The notes beneath the pieces are model-generated. The model had not been told where the DNA came from, did no database searches, and saw only the letters and a program-made list of their open reading frames with translations. This document shows positions 21,335-30,691 of a DNA stretch of 64,000 nt, in pieces (position 1 is the first letter of the stretch; each line of letters starts with the position of its first letter). This DNA is from Mayamaea pseudoterrestris (taxonomy: Eukaryota; Bacillariophyta; Bacillariophyceae; Sellaphorales; Sellaphoraceae). The stretch is taken from NCBI GenBank assembly GCA_027923505.1, contig BROI01000010.1, positions 744,001 to 808,000 of the forward strand, in the 5' to 3' direction. A program made the translations under genes and the position numbers.

Positions 21335-21708
21335 GTGACGCAGTTTTCACTGGTACTTTGTTTCACAATATTGCCTTGTGACGCAGTTTTCACTAGCACT
21401 CGTTTCACGATACTGCCTCATGACGTAATTGACACTGGCACTCGTTTCACAGAATTGCCTTGTGACGTAGTTTTCATCGGCTTTTGTTTCACAGTATTGC
21501 CTTGTGACGTAGTTTTCACTGGCACTCGTTTCACAAGCCTGTGTCGAAGTTTTCACTGGCAGTCGTTTTACAGTATTGCCTAGTGACGTAGTTTTCACTG
21601 GCACTCGTTTTTCAATATTGCCTCGTCGCGCAGTTTTCACTGGCACTTGTTTCGCAATATTGCCTCATGACGCAGTTTTCACTGGCACTTGTTTCACAGT
21701 ATTGCCTT
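21335..21708. repeat. 42-43-bp tandem array with a TGACGT/TGACGC site per unit
   Basis: Nine units. Each runs TGACGYAGTTTTCACTGGCA, then CTYGTTTCACARTATTGCCT with a short joint. The TGACGY position recurs at 21336, 21379, 21421, 21463, 21505, 21542 (degenerate), 21584, 21626 (degenerate) and 21668, so spacings are 43, 42, 42, 42, 37, 42, 42 and 42 bp. Seven of nine units keep an exact TGACGT or TGACGC. The array fills the divergent spacer between the SNF2-like gene (start 21186) and the small gene starting at 21859. Open frames across it are by-products of the repeat. Confidence 0.9.
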
Positions 21709-21858
21709 ACTGTTTCCTTTTGCTGCTGTCAGTCCGTTACTCGCGTTTATCTTCTTGCGTCTGTCGCCTGCCATTTGAGACGCTTCCATTCCTTGTGCGG
21801 TTGCTCCTTCGCCTTCACTGTCAGTCAGAATCTGTCAATTTTTGGGTAATTGTTTCAA

Positions 21859-22216
21859 ATGGGACTATCTGCAATGCTACTTGGCGGGACAGTTGGCTGG
21901 GGTGCTCAACTGTTCAGCAATTCCATCAAGAAGGTTCCGAAATCGCGACGTACGTATTTGACAATCAGTTACAATTACATTGAGCATAGTCTCTCCTTAT
22001 TCACTCACACATCTAAAACCTGCAAATCATGCCTATACAGAGCCTTGGATGCACGTTGGAATGTTTATTTTGGGAGCGTATGTTGGACAACGATATGTTG
22101 ACCTGGAGGATCGACTGGTGGAGGAAATAAACGTCAGTCGGGCTTCCCGAGGCATGCCGCCATTGATAGGGACAGCTGCCTGGATTCGTTACGCCGAGCC
22201 TGCTGTTGAAAAATAG
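21859..22216 (+). CDS. Small two-exon membrane protein, possibly complex I NDUFC2-like
   Basis: Exons 21859-21949 and 22041-22216, joined across a 91-nt intron (donor GTACGT, acceptor CTATACAG) to give 88 residues. Segment 1 (MGLSAMLLGGTVGWGAQLFS) and segment 2 (HVGMFILGAYVGQRYV) are two membrane helices separated by a short basic loop KKVPKSRQPW. An acidic-then-basic tail follows (DLEDRLVEEINVSRASRGMP, then PLIGTAAWIRY). Two short helices with a charged C-terminal tail is the layout of mitochondrial complex I subunit NDUFC2, and the second helix plus tail is compatible with it, but similarity is too short to be sure. It is transcribed away from the TGACG array. Confidence 0.6.
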
Positions 22217-22747
22217 GTTGTTGCGCAAGTGGCCGGTTGCAATTATGATTGAAGAATTGTCGGGTGTCAGGTGCGGACGTACAATGATCTAGATATACAA
22301 AGGATCTTAAAATTCCGACATTTTAGAACCCTATCATCTCTATGATACCGGTACTATGTAGGAGTGCTCATTATCTAAGAGGGGCGTACGGTTAGAGTCG
22401 AGCAATGAGGAAGTTGCAAGTTTCACTGCCCGTCTTTCTACCACATGAAGCTTTCCCGTATATTTTCTTGTCACTAATTAAACGTGATATAACATTTTGT
22501 TGTTTAGCAAATGATCATGTTGCATGTATGGCTATGGGTGCCCATATTTCCAAACGATCCCTCGGCTAGCGCCTTTCGTTACCTAACCATAGCTGCAGGG
22601 TTTTGTCTTTCCGGTTCTTGATGAGTCGGAACGAGTGGTGGACGGTCGGTTGCAGCACACGCTCCGCAACCACGAACTTAAAATCAGGCCACAACAATAC
22701 AACACATCGACGATAACGACAGTAGCACCGACCTAATTACCTTCGTC
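22217..22747. other. Intergenic spacer
   Basis: About 530 bp upstream of the CID-domain gene. It holds TACCGGTA at 22346-22353. No gene or RNA recognised. Confidence 0.55.
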
Positions 22748-23974
22748 ATGGCATGGGCTAGCAAGCTGGAAAGAAAACTCTTATCGTTAACAGAAGCATC
22801 GAGCCCCGAATCAATTGCCACCGTCGCAAAATGGATTTGCTTCAATCGAAAACAAGCGGCAAGCTTTTGTCAAGTTCTTAGCGGGACGCTTGCTGCATCA
22901 GATCGTCAAGTTCTCCTCCTTGAATTGATTAGTTTAGTCTTGCTGAACGACAAGGAAAGTAGTGCATGGGATCGAGGCGCAGATCTTCGTCGCGTCATGG
23001 GAGAGACCGTCCTCCTACCAAACATTGACAAGCTGAACGCTTCTTCGCGCGATAAGCTCCTCGGATTGACCGAAATTTGGGACGAGGCAAATGTCTTTGG
23101 AGGCCCTACAATTATTCATCAGATTCGCAAGCTCCAGCAATCAGGATCTTTGTCTGTTTTAGAGACGGGTGCCAGGGAACTTGACACCGAGACGAAACCT
23201 GCGGCTGCAGAATCTGCACATGATTTGCCCAAAAAACGACCATCGACTCCTACAAAGCTTTCCCGTGACGATGAGTATGATGCATTTATAACTCAAGAAG
23301 ACGATTTTGATTTGGCTCCACTGATGAAGAAACCTCGTGCGACGGCGTCGGCTTTAATGACTGCTGCCATAGACACTGTTCCCTACGATTTTGAATCCAC
23401 CGGCATTTCTTTTGTCAAAACGGAGCCATATCAATTACTAGAATCTTGCGGACAAGTTGCCAACCTTCAAATTGCTCGCGACATCCGAAATGACAGCGCC
23501 ATACAGCTTAATAGCCTCTTTACGGCTCTCCCTGAGGATGTGCGACGGTCCTGCGCCGAAGCTGCGGAAACTGACGGCGCATATGCGTTGGCGGACAATG
23601 ACACGGCTCGGGATTACAGCATTCGAATGAATCAGTCTCTGATTGATATGGACATGAATGAGCAACTTTTGAATTTATATCAGCTTCGAAAACTTATTGA
23701 GCAGCAGCAAGAAGCGAGGCAAAACGCGCGCAAACTTTTGCTGCAGTCACGCTGCCAGTTTGGGTCGGACGAAGCCGCCGCTGCCTTTTACACTGCTAAT
23801 CGAGGACAAGGCGAACTCGCGAGTCGGCGTCAAATTATGTTGGATGCCATGGAGTTAGAAGGTTGTGGTCTGGAGGAAAACGAACAGGCCGATGTCCAGT
23901 TAGATACCGCTAACCAAGACGATCTGGAACCACTGATTTGGTACAAGCCCGATGCATTTGTGGACGCAAGTTGA
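22748..23974 (+). CDS. CID (RPR) domain protein, RNA polymerase II CTD-associated
   Basis: 408 residues in one exon from ATG 22748. Residues about 1-135 form a CTD-interaction domain: LERKLLSLTEASSPESIATV, then AKWICFNRKQAASFCQVL, then LIDK-like helices ending LGLTEIWDEANVFGGPTIIH, the typical last helix of RPRD1/Rtt103-type CIDs. These domains bind the phosphorylated C-terminal repeat of RNA polymerase II and act in termination or dephosphorylation. A disordered acidic stretch with KKRPSTPTK follows, then a helical region (about 290-365, coiled-coil-like with EQLLNLYQLRKLIEQQQEAR) as in RPRD proteins. The protein is presumably nuclear. Confidence 0.78.
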   Translation: MAWASKLERKLLSLTEASSPESIATVAKWICFNRKQAASFCQVLSGTLAASDRQVLLLELISLVLLNDKESSAWDRGADLRRVMGETVLLPNIDKLNASSRDKLLGLTEIWDEANVFGGPTIIHQIRKLQQSGSLSVLETGARELDTETKPAAAESAHDLPKKRPSTPTKLSRDDEYDAFITQEDDFDLAPLMKKPRATASALMTAAIDTVPYDFESTGISFVKTEPYQLLESCGQVANLQIARDIRNDSAIQLNSLFTALPEDVRRSCAEAAETDGAYALADNDTARDYSIRMNQSLIDMDMNEQLLNLYQLRKLIEQQQEARQNARKLLLQSRCQFGSDEAAAAFYTANRGQGELASRRQIMLDAMELEGCGLEENEQADVQLDTANQDDLEPLIWYKPDAFVDAS

Positions 23975-24670
23975 AGTTGGTGGCAGATTAGTCGGTACGT
24001 ACAAAAAAGTCCACGCCAATATTCCTGATGACGAACTTAGCTTTATAATCACAATCATTCATGCGTGTCAACTGACTGCTGGTGCAGCTTGATCTCAACA
24101 AAGCGAACTGAGGAATATTTGTTGTTCTTTAGAGATGCTGAGAAGTGAATCTTCATAATCTCAAATGTATTGTTGTTCTACATTGATTCAGTGCACGAAC
24201 TGTTCTACAGTTCCACTAATTGCTCCGCCCTGCGTTGCCATCAGGTCAGTAATATTTACAATAAACGTGCTAGTGAGAGAGCCGTTGATGACGAAACATC
24301 ATAGACCTGTTCTTAACGCCACGGGGCACCGAAAGGTGTCCACCGGCCATGTGTCGACAAAATGATGCACCACCAGCTGAGGCTTTTGCATCGATGTTTG
24401 CTGTCTATGCCTTTTTGCGAAAGAGACTTACACTATGAGTTTTATTTGTTTTCAAAGCTCCCAATCGCAAGTTCCGCCTCTAGCCAACACCACAGCGCGC
24501 TCTATGGGCGAACTCTGGATAATGTTTGCGACAGAGTCGTTTACATCTAACGTTTTATATATTATTTATTAGCGAGAACATAATTATTGATCGTTTTCGT
24601 CAGACTCTGCAACAGCATTAGCGCCGTAAACTTTAGTCCAGCATTGCGACAGATGCGCGATATAGGTGGG
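23975..24670. other. Intergenic spacer (tail-to-tail)
   Basis: About 700 bp between the 3' ends of the CID gene and the LRR gene. It should hold both polyadenylation regions. I see no gene, tRNA or repeat. Confidence 0.55.
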
Positions 24671-26575
24671 TCAATTATAAGCACCTGCGCCTGAATCCCA
24701 TTCAGCGTCATTCACGATGTCAAGGTTGATCGGCATATCCCAACTCGCGTCGAACTCAACTGTATCCGTTTCGCGCGACTGACCAGCTGCTTCCGCTTTT
24801 GCTGCTGCTCCGCGCATAGCATCACGTGCGTCCATGTGACGCTCGGCCATTTCCACGAGTTGGTCATTGTGTTCTTGTCGACCCTCGAGAGCTGCAATCA
24901 TATCATCTTCCAAAATCATATTCATACAAAGGTCCAGCTTGAGGTCGATATCATGCTCCCTTGCAGCAATCATCATGGCCGCTAACGCATCGGCCGCTCC
25001 ATGATCAAGCGAGCAATGACGAAGACCAAGCTGAATACTTAGTTCCCTTGTCGTGTGTCCGTGCTTGTCGAGTTCATCGAGAAATGCATTTGCCAATGCC
25101 TTGGCACCACATCGCCACGTGGGACTTGCTAAACCACCTGCAACTCTCATGGCGTCTTCCTCTTCATCATCGCTCTCACCGGACACTACTCCTAAGGCAG
25201 TGTCCATTCCAACTTCCTTGAAACCTTTCTTAAGAAAGCCCATCCCTTGCGACATGTACGACACAGCCGTTGCGCTAGCGTGGCTCTTGAGCCGACCGGC
25301 TGAATACTTTCCGCCATCTTTCTTAGACTTTCCAAGCAAAATGCCAATTGGATTGCCACTCAGATCAATTTCTAGGCGTCCACTATTGACGCACATCGCC
25401 TTGCCAATGGCCGCGGCTCCATCGGCTTGCACGTGACAACTTCGTAGTTCCAGATATCGCAGTTTACCAGTCGAAATCGCCTCCGCCAATCCGATTGCGC
25501 CTCTATCCCCAATTTTACCGTTTCCACTCAATATCAGCTTGCCTATACAGGGGCAGCTTGACTGCGCAATAACTCTTCCCAATGTCACGGCGCCGTTATC
25601 GGAAATTGCATTGGCGCCGAAATCTAATTCCTCGACGCAAAGTCGATTGTTCGCCTTCTCCATGGCCATGGCGAAAGCATCAACTCCAATGTCTTTCAAA
25701 CTGCAGCCACATAGATCAAGTCGTTGAAAAATAGGGTACTGCATTTTGTTCACTGTGTCCTTGGTGACGAGAATAGTTCGAATTGCAGCAGCCAAAGCTG
25801 ATAAGCCTGCGTCACCAACCTTCGAATTTCCCGAAAGGGAGAGCGAAAGTGGCTGAAACTGCAGCTCAGTCTTAGTCACGCCATCAAGTGATTCTTCGGT
25901 GTCATGTTTTGGATTTATATCGCAAAAGCTGTCGTTATTTGGACTGCTGACGCGATGCATTAGACCCTTGGCAATGGCGCGACAGACGGACGGTCCAATT
26001 CCTGACCTATCTAGTCGCAGTACCTTCGGACAAACTTCCACATTCCTTATGAGTAATTCGAGTGCCTGACAAAAGGCTTGCGATCCTGGTGCGTCATGTC
26101 CAAGGCGATTCCAGCCAATGTCAAGGACGTCAACCTTCTGGCGCCGGCGATGGATCCTGTTTGGACGTTCGGCTCCACCGTCATCATCGTTTTTGCTGCG
26201 TTTGCTCCTAGCGGATTGCGTAAGAATTTGATCTATCAGTTGGCTGACGCCTTGGGCTGTAAGCCGATTACAACGAGCCACGAGGTGGATGGGACCTGCG
26301 GCCATTGTAGCGTCATCCATCAAGTTTGTCAAATTATTGTCGCGCAGTGACGAAGAACTCACGTCAATCTCGACGATATGACTTGATTCATCTACACTCT
26401 GATCTTGTATAAGCTTATGAATTGTTTCGATAAGAACGTTCTCGCGCAAATGACTTGTGTAGGAAAGATCTATTTGTGTAGAGCTTGGCGGTGCGAATTG
26501 TTCTGTCTTGTAGTAAAATGCTGAAGCACCAACGGGCGACAAACAGATAAACACCAATGGCCGAACAAACTGCAT
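24671..26575 (-). CDS. Plastid-targeted leucine-rich-repeat (RNI-type) protein
   Basis: 634 residues in one exon, ATG 26575. Residues 1-19 are a signal peptide ending in GASAF, directly matching the ASAF-type cleavage context for import into complex plastids. The body holds about nine ribonuclease-inhibitor-type LRRs of about 28 residues, as in NLRC3-like proteins: LRLDRSGIGPSVCRAIAKGL, LSLSGNSKVGDAGLSALAAA, RLDLCGCSLKDIGVDAFAMA, KLILSGNGKIGDRGAIGLAE, then LRHCSLDHGAADALAAM. A linker (about 440-490) is Gly/Lys-rich and acidic, and the C-terminus is acidic and helical. There is no NACHT or kinase domain. LRRs bind proteins; a plastid LRR adaptor or assembly factor is a reasonable guess, not shown. 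Confidence 0.78.
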   Translation of the reverse strand: MQFVRPLVFICLSPVGASAFYYKTEQFAPPSSTQIDLSYTSHLRENVLIETIHKLIQDQSVDESSHIVEIDVSSSSLRDNNLTNLMDDATMAAGPIHLVARCNRLTAQGVSQLIDQILTQSARSKRSKNDDDGGAERPNRIHRRRQKVDVLDIGWNRLGHDAPGSQAFCQALELLIRNVEVCPKVLRLDRSGIGPSVCRAIAKGLMHRVSSPNNDSFCDINPKHDTEESLDGVTKTELQFQPLSLSLSGNSKVGDAGLSALAAAIRTILVTKDTVNKMQYPIFQRLDLCGCSLKDIGVDAFAMAMEKANNRLCVEELDFGANAISDNGAVTLGRVIAQSSCPCIGKLILSGNGKIGDRGAIGLAEAISTGKLRYLELRSCHVQADGAAAIGKAMCVNSGRLEIDLSGNPIGILLGKSKKDGGKYSAGRLKSHASATAVSYMSQGMGFLKKGFKEVGMDTALGVVSGESDDEEEDAMRVAGGLASPTWRCGAKALANAFLDELDKHGHTTRELSIQLGLRHCSLDHGAADALAAMMIAAREHDIDLKLDLCMNMILEDDMIAALEGRQEHNDQLVEMAERHMDARDAMRGAAAKAEAAGQSRETDTVEFDASWDMPINLDIVNDAEWDSGAGAYN

Positions 26576-27270
26576 TCGATTTTGACTGTATGTGATGTGT
26601 GATTGATCAAGTTAAACAATGGTCGTCGCAGTGTAGGCAGTAGGCGTGGGTGGGAGGGGAAGGGTTAACGGGTAATGAAAAGGCAACAACTCGAATTTCC
26701 AAGCCCCTTGCTTTTTCAATCACACAGTCGTATTGAATTGAATTTGATTCGCTATAAATTATATCAATGACCAACGCCTCGATTGGAATGACTACAGCAC
26801 AATGACCTATCCTTTCTTTCGCTCGACTATGCGAATCCGGGCATGTAGTTCAACTTCTTATACCGTCAACGGTATGTGAAGTAACGGTTTGCAGAGCCTT
26901 ATATCATCCCGCAGTCGGGCGCAAACTGTATCGTGACTTCCAGTTCCAATTTCCAATGCCGAGGCTAAACTCCTTGCTTTTCACGACGAGCGACTACAAT
27001 TACCAACCGTAGCCTTGTCATCGATCATGACGCCTTCAGCAAGACTATAATTATAGTTGGAGGCGCTTACAGTCGATAGATGTCCCTTGTTATTGGTGAC
27101 TGCAGCCTCGCTTGCTGCTTTATCGCACTGTTTTCAACAAAGAACATGTGTTGCGTCTGTAGGCAAATTACGCATCGCGATGCCTTCGAGACGAAAACTT
27201 GAGCACTATAATCTATATTACAAGGAAAGTAGAAATGATGCTTGTATCCACAACACTATCAGACAGCCCC
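26576..27270. other. Intergenic spacer
   Basis: About 695 bp: the 5' flank of the LRR gene and the 3' flank of the HA-domain gene. No gene, tRNA or repeat recognised. Confidence 0.55.
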
Positions 27271-30009
27271 TTACACTTCCTCCGTATCGATTTCGCACAC
27301 GCTATCATCGTCATGGTAATCGTTGTCATTGAGCCGTTCATGAACGCTCCATTTGAGGCCAAGCTCGTTGAGCTTGTCCACGTATTCCTGCTTAAGCTTC
27401 TTTTTCGCATACGCAGACCGCTGACGGTTAATCCATCGCCCAAGTGCTCGTGGTGGGTCGTCCGTCGTGCGATAATGCGTGCTAACGTTGCCATCCCATG
27501 GGTTCCCGTCTTTTGTGCATTCCGCAACAAACTGCTGCAGTGATTCAAACATTGATTCCCATGAAACAATCAGAAGCATGCTCCATCGTAAGCCAATTTG
27601 CTCAAGCTTCACTTGCCGGTCCTTTTTAAGTCGGCCGGCTTGATACAAACTACGTTGCCGGTTCACCCAACGACCCAGCAGCAGATCCTCGCCTTCCTTC
27701 ACCTTTTTATTGGTCCGTTTGATTTGGTAGGACGCAGGAACATTGCCGTTCCATTTGCTATTCTGTGCTTTTTGCTCAGCAATGTAAATGCGCAGTTCTT
27801 CAAACATTTCGTCCCACTGGTTAGACGTAACGACACTCCACTTTAAACCAGCCGCAACGAGACGATCTTCACGATCCTCCTTCAAAGTGCCCTTTGCTTT
27901 AGACGACCGCTGGTTGTTAACCCACCGACCAAGTGCCTTCTCACCTCTCTTGTAGTTGGTTGGAACATGACCGTCCCAAACCCATGATGCGGCTTGCTCT
28001 GGTGTCAAGTTACATATTCCTTCCGTCCGACGCTCCTCTGCAAACTCCAACAAGCAATTGTACATTTCGTCCCACTTAAGGTCCGCTGCTGAACCGTTCT
28101 TAGCAGAGCTTCCTTTTTGGTTATTCGTCGATGCCACATCATTGGTAGAATGAACCGCTATGGGAAGCATGTCTTCCTCCTCGTCGTACTGGTTCCGTTT
28201 GTTTCTATTGGAAATCTTTGGGGTGGCATGACAAAGACTCACCGAAAGTGGAGCTACATCCGGCAAGGAAGTTTTGCGCCGACCTCGTTTCTTAAGTGGC
28301 TGGGCTGATGGATCGTGAGCAGGGTTTGAGCTGGCATGTAGATTGGCGCGTGTTCGCTCACGAATATCATCAATCTCTCGCTCGCTCAAAGAAGCCCCCT
28401 GCATAAAATTTTGCACGGAAGTCGATTGTTGAACAGCACTCTCCGCCCGACTGCGCTTTAACGGAAGCTTCCGCTGCGTATTGCGTATCCGCGAGCGTTC
28501 CGTACTGTGCCGAGACTGTACACTCATAGCGGCTGCATCTGCTTGCGCAATCGAGGCTGACGATGAAATGTCCGCCAAGTTTATGCCCGCAGACGCTGCT
28601 TGTGCAGCATCAACTGCAGCCTGAACGGCATCCAAATCCACGGATATCATGCCTGATCCAGTGCTCCAGCTGCGTAGTCGACCCCGCCGATGCGCGTCAG
28701 ACGTTGCTCCAATCATCATTAAATTACTCACGACGCTACTTGATTCCGTTGCAGCTTCGTCATCTTCGTGTTCTGCCCGATGATTAATCGCAACATTCAT
28801 ATCTTCATTTTCGCTGTCAGGCCCAGCCGCTGATTCAACAGCACCCGCTAGTTCTGCCAATTGGTCGCCCATACTTGCCACTGCCGCCGCAACGTAAGCC
28901 TGTAGCTCTGCGCCACTGACAGCAAATTCTCCGTCTGTAAACAAAGGAATATTAAAAGCGGATACTTCGGAAAGTGAGGCAATAGAGAACTCTCGATCGC
29001 GTGTTAATGCAATGCGTGAAGGAATGGATCCAGCGCTGGTGGCAGCTGCCTCTGGATGTTGCGTGTCGTGTTCCTCGTCCAATGTCAAGGCAAAGCCGCC
29101 TCGATCCGATGGGTGATTAATTGCTGAGTAGTGTGGTCGATGCTGTGCATGCGAGGATGTTGATCCGGTCTGATGATGGCTAAGATGTTGTTGATTATGA
29201 AGCATAGCGGAATCCGCATGGGGCATGGAAATATCGCTCATGCCGCCCCAAGATTCGAGTCTATCTCGCCGGGCCGACATGTAATGCGATGATAATCGAT
29301 GGTCATTGCCGCACTGGCTATCCGACTGCGAGGCCATCATTATGGCTTCCAGCAGCAATCGCTGTCCACTACTCGCAATGGTGGCTGAGCTGGAATTGTC
29401 GTCGACCGAGTCTTTTCGTTTCGTAGAATTTGCAATTGCTGCATGATTTCCTGTTGCAGCTGCAGCAGTCGGAGGTAATTCTGGGTTCACTTCCACTTCT
29501 TTAGCGGAAGCAGCAGCCGCAGCGGGTTCAAGAGCATCCAAATGATCAAGAGCCGAAGTTGGCAGCGACGGCAAGTGGTGCGCATTGCTTCCTCCCCCTC
29601 CATGGTACGAAACGTCTTGATTCTTGGGCGAATGAAAGAGTTCCTCCAATGTTTTCAGACCGGAGCTTGTATCCGATAATTTCCGTGAAGAAGCGATACT
29701 GGTATCCAAAAGAAATGTGGAATCAACGGACTCCTTATGAGGAAGTCGTTGCAGTAAAAGACTCGAAGCGTCATGATCAGTCGCCGACGAAGCTGCCAAT
29801 GTAGGAATACCCGCTACAGCAAACTTGGCAGAATAATCATGTGATCCTTTGCGTTTTTTGGAAGGAAGTCTAGACATGTCTCGCGTTGTTGTTGTTGCAT
29901 TGCTTCCAACGGTGCCTCCTTCGCGGTGTGTCGTTGTTGTACTGCTAGCATTGGACGCCTTGCGTTTTTTGGCGGGGAGAGATGACATGTGATTAACCGC
30001 CGAGGCCAT
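27271..30009 (-). CDS. Nuclear protein with three helicase-associated (HA) domains
   Basis: 912 residues, ATG 30009. The N-terminus carries two copies of a nuclear-localisation-like motif (LPAKKRKAS and LPSKKRKGS), then 600 residues of low complexity rich in Ser, Ala, His and Asp. The C-terminal 250 residues hold three tandem HA domains (PF03457 type) of about 70 residues: WDEMYNCLLEFAEER ... RWVNNQRSSKAKGTL ... GLKWS; WDEMFEELRIYIAEQ ... RWVNRQRSLYQAGRL ... GLRWS; WESMFESLQQFVAEC ... RWINRQRSAYAKKKL ... GLKWS. HA domains are small three-helix folds thought to bind nucleic acid, and free-standing arrays are abundant in diatoms and other algae. No helicase core is present. A DNA-binding regulator is the likeliest role. 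Confidence 0.8.
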   Translation of the reverse strand: MASAVNHMSSLPAKKRKASNASSTTTTHREGGTVGSNATTTTRDMSRLPSKKRKGSHDYSAKFAVAGIPTLAASSATDHDASSLLLQRLPHKESVDSTFLLDTSIASSRKLSDTSSGLKTLEELFHSPKNQDVSYHGGGGSNAHHLPSLPTSALDHLDALEPAAAAASAKEVEVNPELPPTAAAATGNHAAIANSTKRKDSVDDNSSSATIASSGQRLLLEAIMMASQSDSQCGNDHRLSSHYMSARRDRLESWGGMSDISMPHADSAMLHNQQHLSHHQTGSTSSHAQHRPHYSAINHPSDRGGFALTLDEEHDTQHPEAAATSAGSIPSRIALTRDREFSIASLSEVSAFNIPLFTDGEFAVSGAELQAYVAAAVASMGDQLAELAGAVESAAGPDSENEDMNVAINHRAEHEDDEAATESSSVVSNLMMIGATSDAHRRGRLRSWSTGSGMISVDLDAVQAAVDAAQAASAGINLADISSSASIAQADAAAMSVQSRHSTERSRIRNTQRKLPLKRSRAESAVQQSTSVQNFMQGASLSEREIDDIRERTRANLHASSNPAHDPSAQPLKKRGRRKTSLPDVAPLSVSLCHATPKISNRNKRNQYDEEEDMLPIAVHSTNDVASTNNQKGSSAKNGSAADLKWDEMYNCLLEFAEERRTEGICNLTPEQAASWVWDGHVPTNYKRGEKALGRWVNNQRSSKAKGTLKEDREDRLVAAGLKWSVVTSNQWDEMFEELRIYIAEQKAQNSKWNGNVPASYQIKRTNKKVKEGEDLLLGRWVNRQRSLYQAGRLKKDRQVKLEQIGLRWSMLLIVSWESMFESLQQFVAECTKDGNPWDGNVSTHYRTTDDPPRALGRWINRQRSAYAKKKLKQEYVDKLNELGLKWSVHERLNDNDYHDDDSVCEIDTEEV

Positions 30010-30691
30010 GTTTTCCTACTGGTAGTTATTGAATAGGATAGCCGAACTGATTAACTTTATCTGTAACAAAAGATGCGAATATGGTTGCTAATCTCAACGA
30101 TGCAATCGGCGGCAGGCATTATTTTTTGTCCTCATGGTCGACGTCCCGATGGTTCTTTCATTCTCACTTTTCCTGCGGATCGACTGGCACGCGAATAGGT
30201 CATGAGGGTCACTAGTATTGTAGCCATGAAGTATAGAAGATTGCACCCTTCGATAACAGCGTAAAAGCTCGTGTAGCTCAGTTGGTTAGAGCGTGGGTCT
30301 AATAAACCCAAGGTCGCCGGTTCGATCCCGGTCTCGAGTACAATATTTTTGGATCATTGACATGAGAACGTTTACGTTCATCACAACTGCTCTTATAGCG
30401 TGTTTTTTGTGTTTTGGATGTAAAGCTACTGTAAAGATCAATGAGTTGCTGGAATGGATGCATTTCCATTGTCACATTGCAACTTTAGTCGTTGGTGCGC
30501 TGAAAGGAGAGGCATTGGCGGAACGAGCTATGCTACAGTGCTTTTGCTTCTTTTAACAGAGTATAACATTCATAGTATGCCTACATTTGAGCCTAGCTTA
30601 AGTTTACAAGCCGGTACATACGATTGCTTGACGTACCCTTGCTGCCAAAAGTCAGAATAAAGCACGGTTTATTTTGCAAGTCTTCGTCTGC
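30010..30691. other. Intergenic region containing tRNA-Ile
   Basis: About 680 bp upstream of the HA-domain gene and downstream of the gene ending at 30692. Apart from the tRNA at 30267-30340 nothing is recognised. Confidence 0.6.
30267..30340 (+). tRNA. tRNA-Ile(AAU)
   Basis: 74 nt on the plus strand. A-box TAGCTCAGTTGG and B-box GGTTCGATCCC are intact. The anticodon stem TGGGT/ACCCA encloses CTAATAA, giving anticodon AAU (read as IAU after editing). The acceptor stem pairs with one U-U mismatch at position 6-67 and a terminal G-U. No intron. Confidence 0.94.

Noticed and set aside
21335-21708. CRISPR-like look of regular repeats
   Set aside because: Units are contiguous and similar along their whole length with no unique spacers, and the genome is nuclear eukaryotic.
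21281-21983. Two open frames across the tandem array encoding repeated FTGTRFTILP-like peptides
   Set aside because: The open frames follow from a repeat unit near a multiple of three without stops; codon use and peptide make no domain, and the array breaks frame at the shortened unit.
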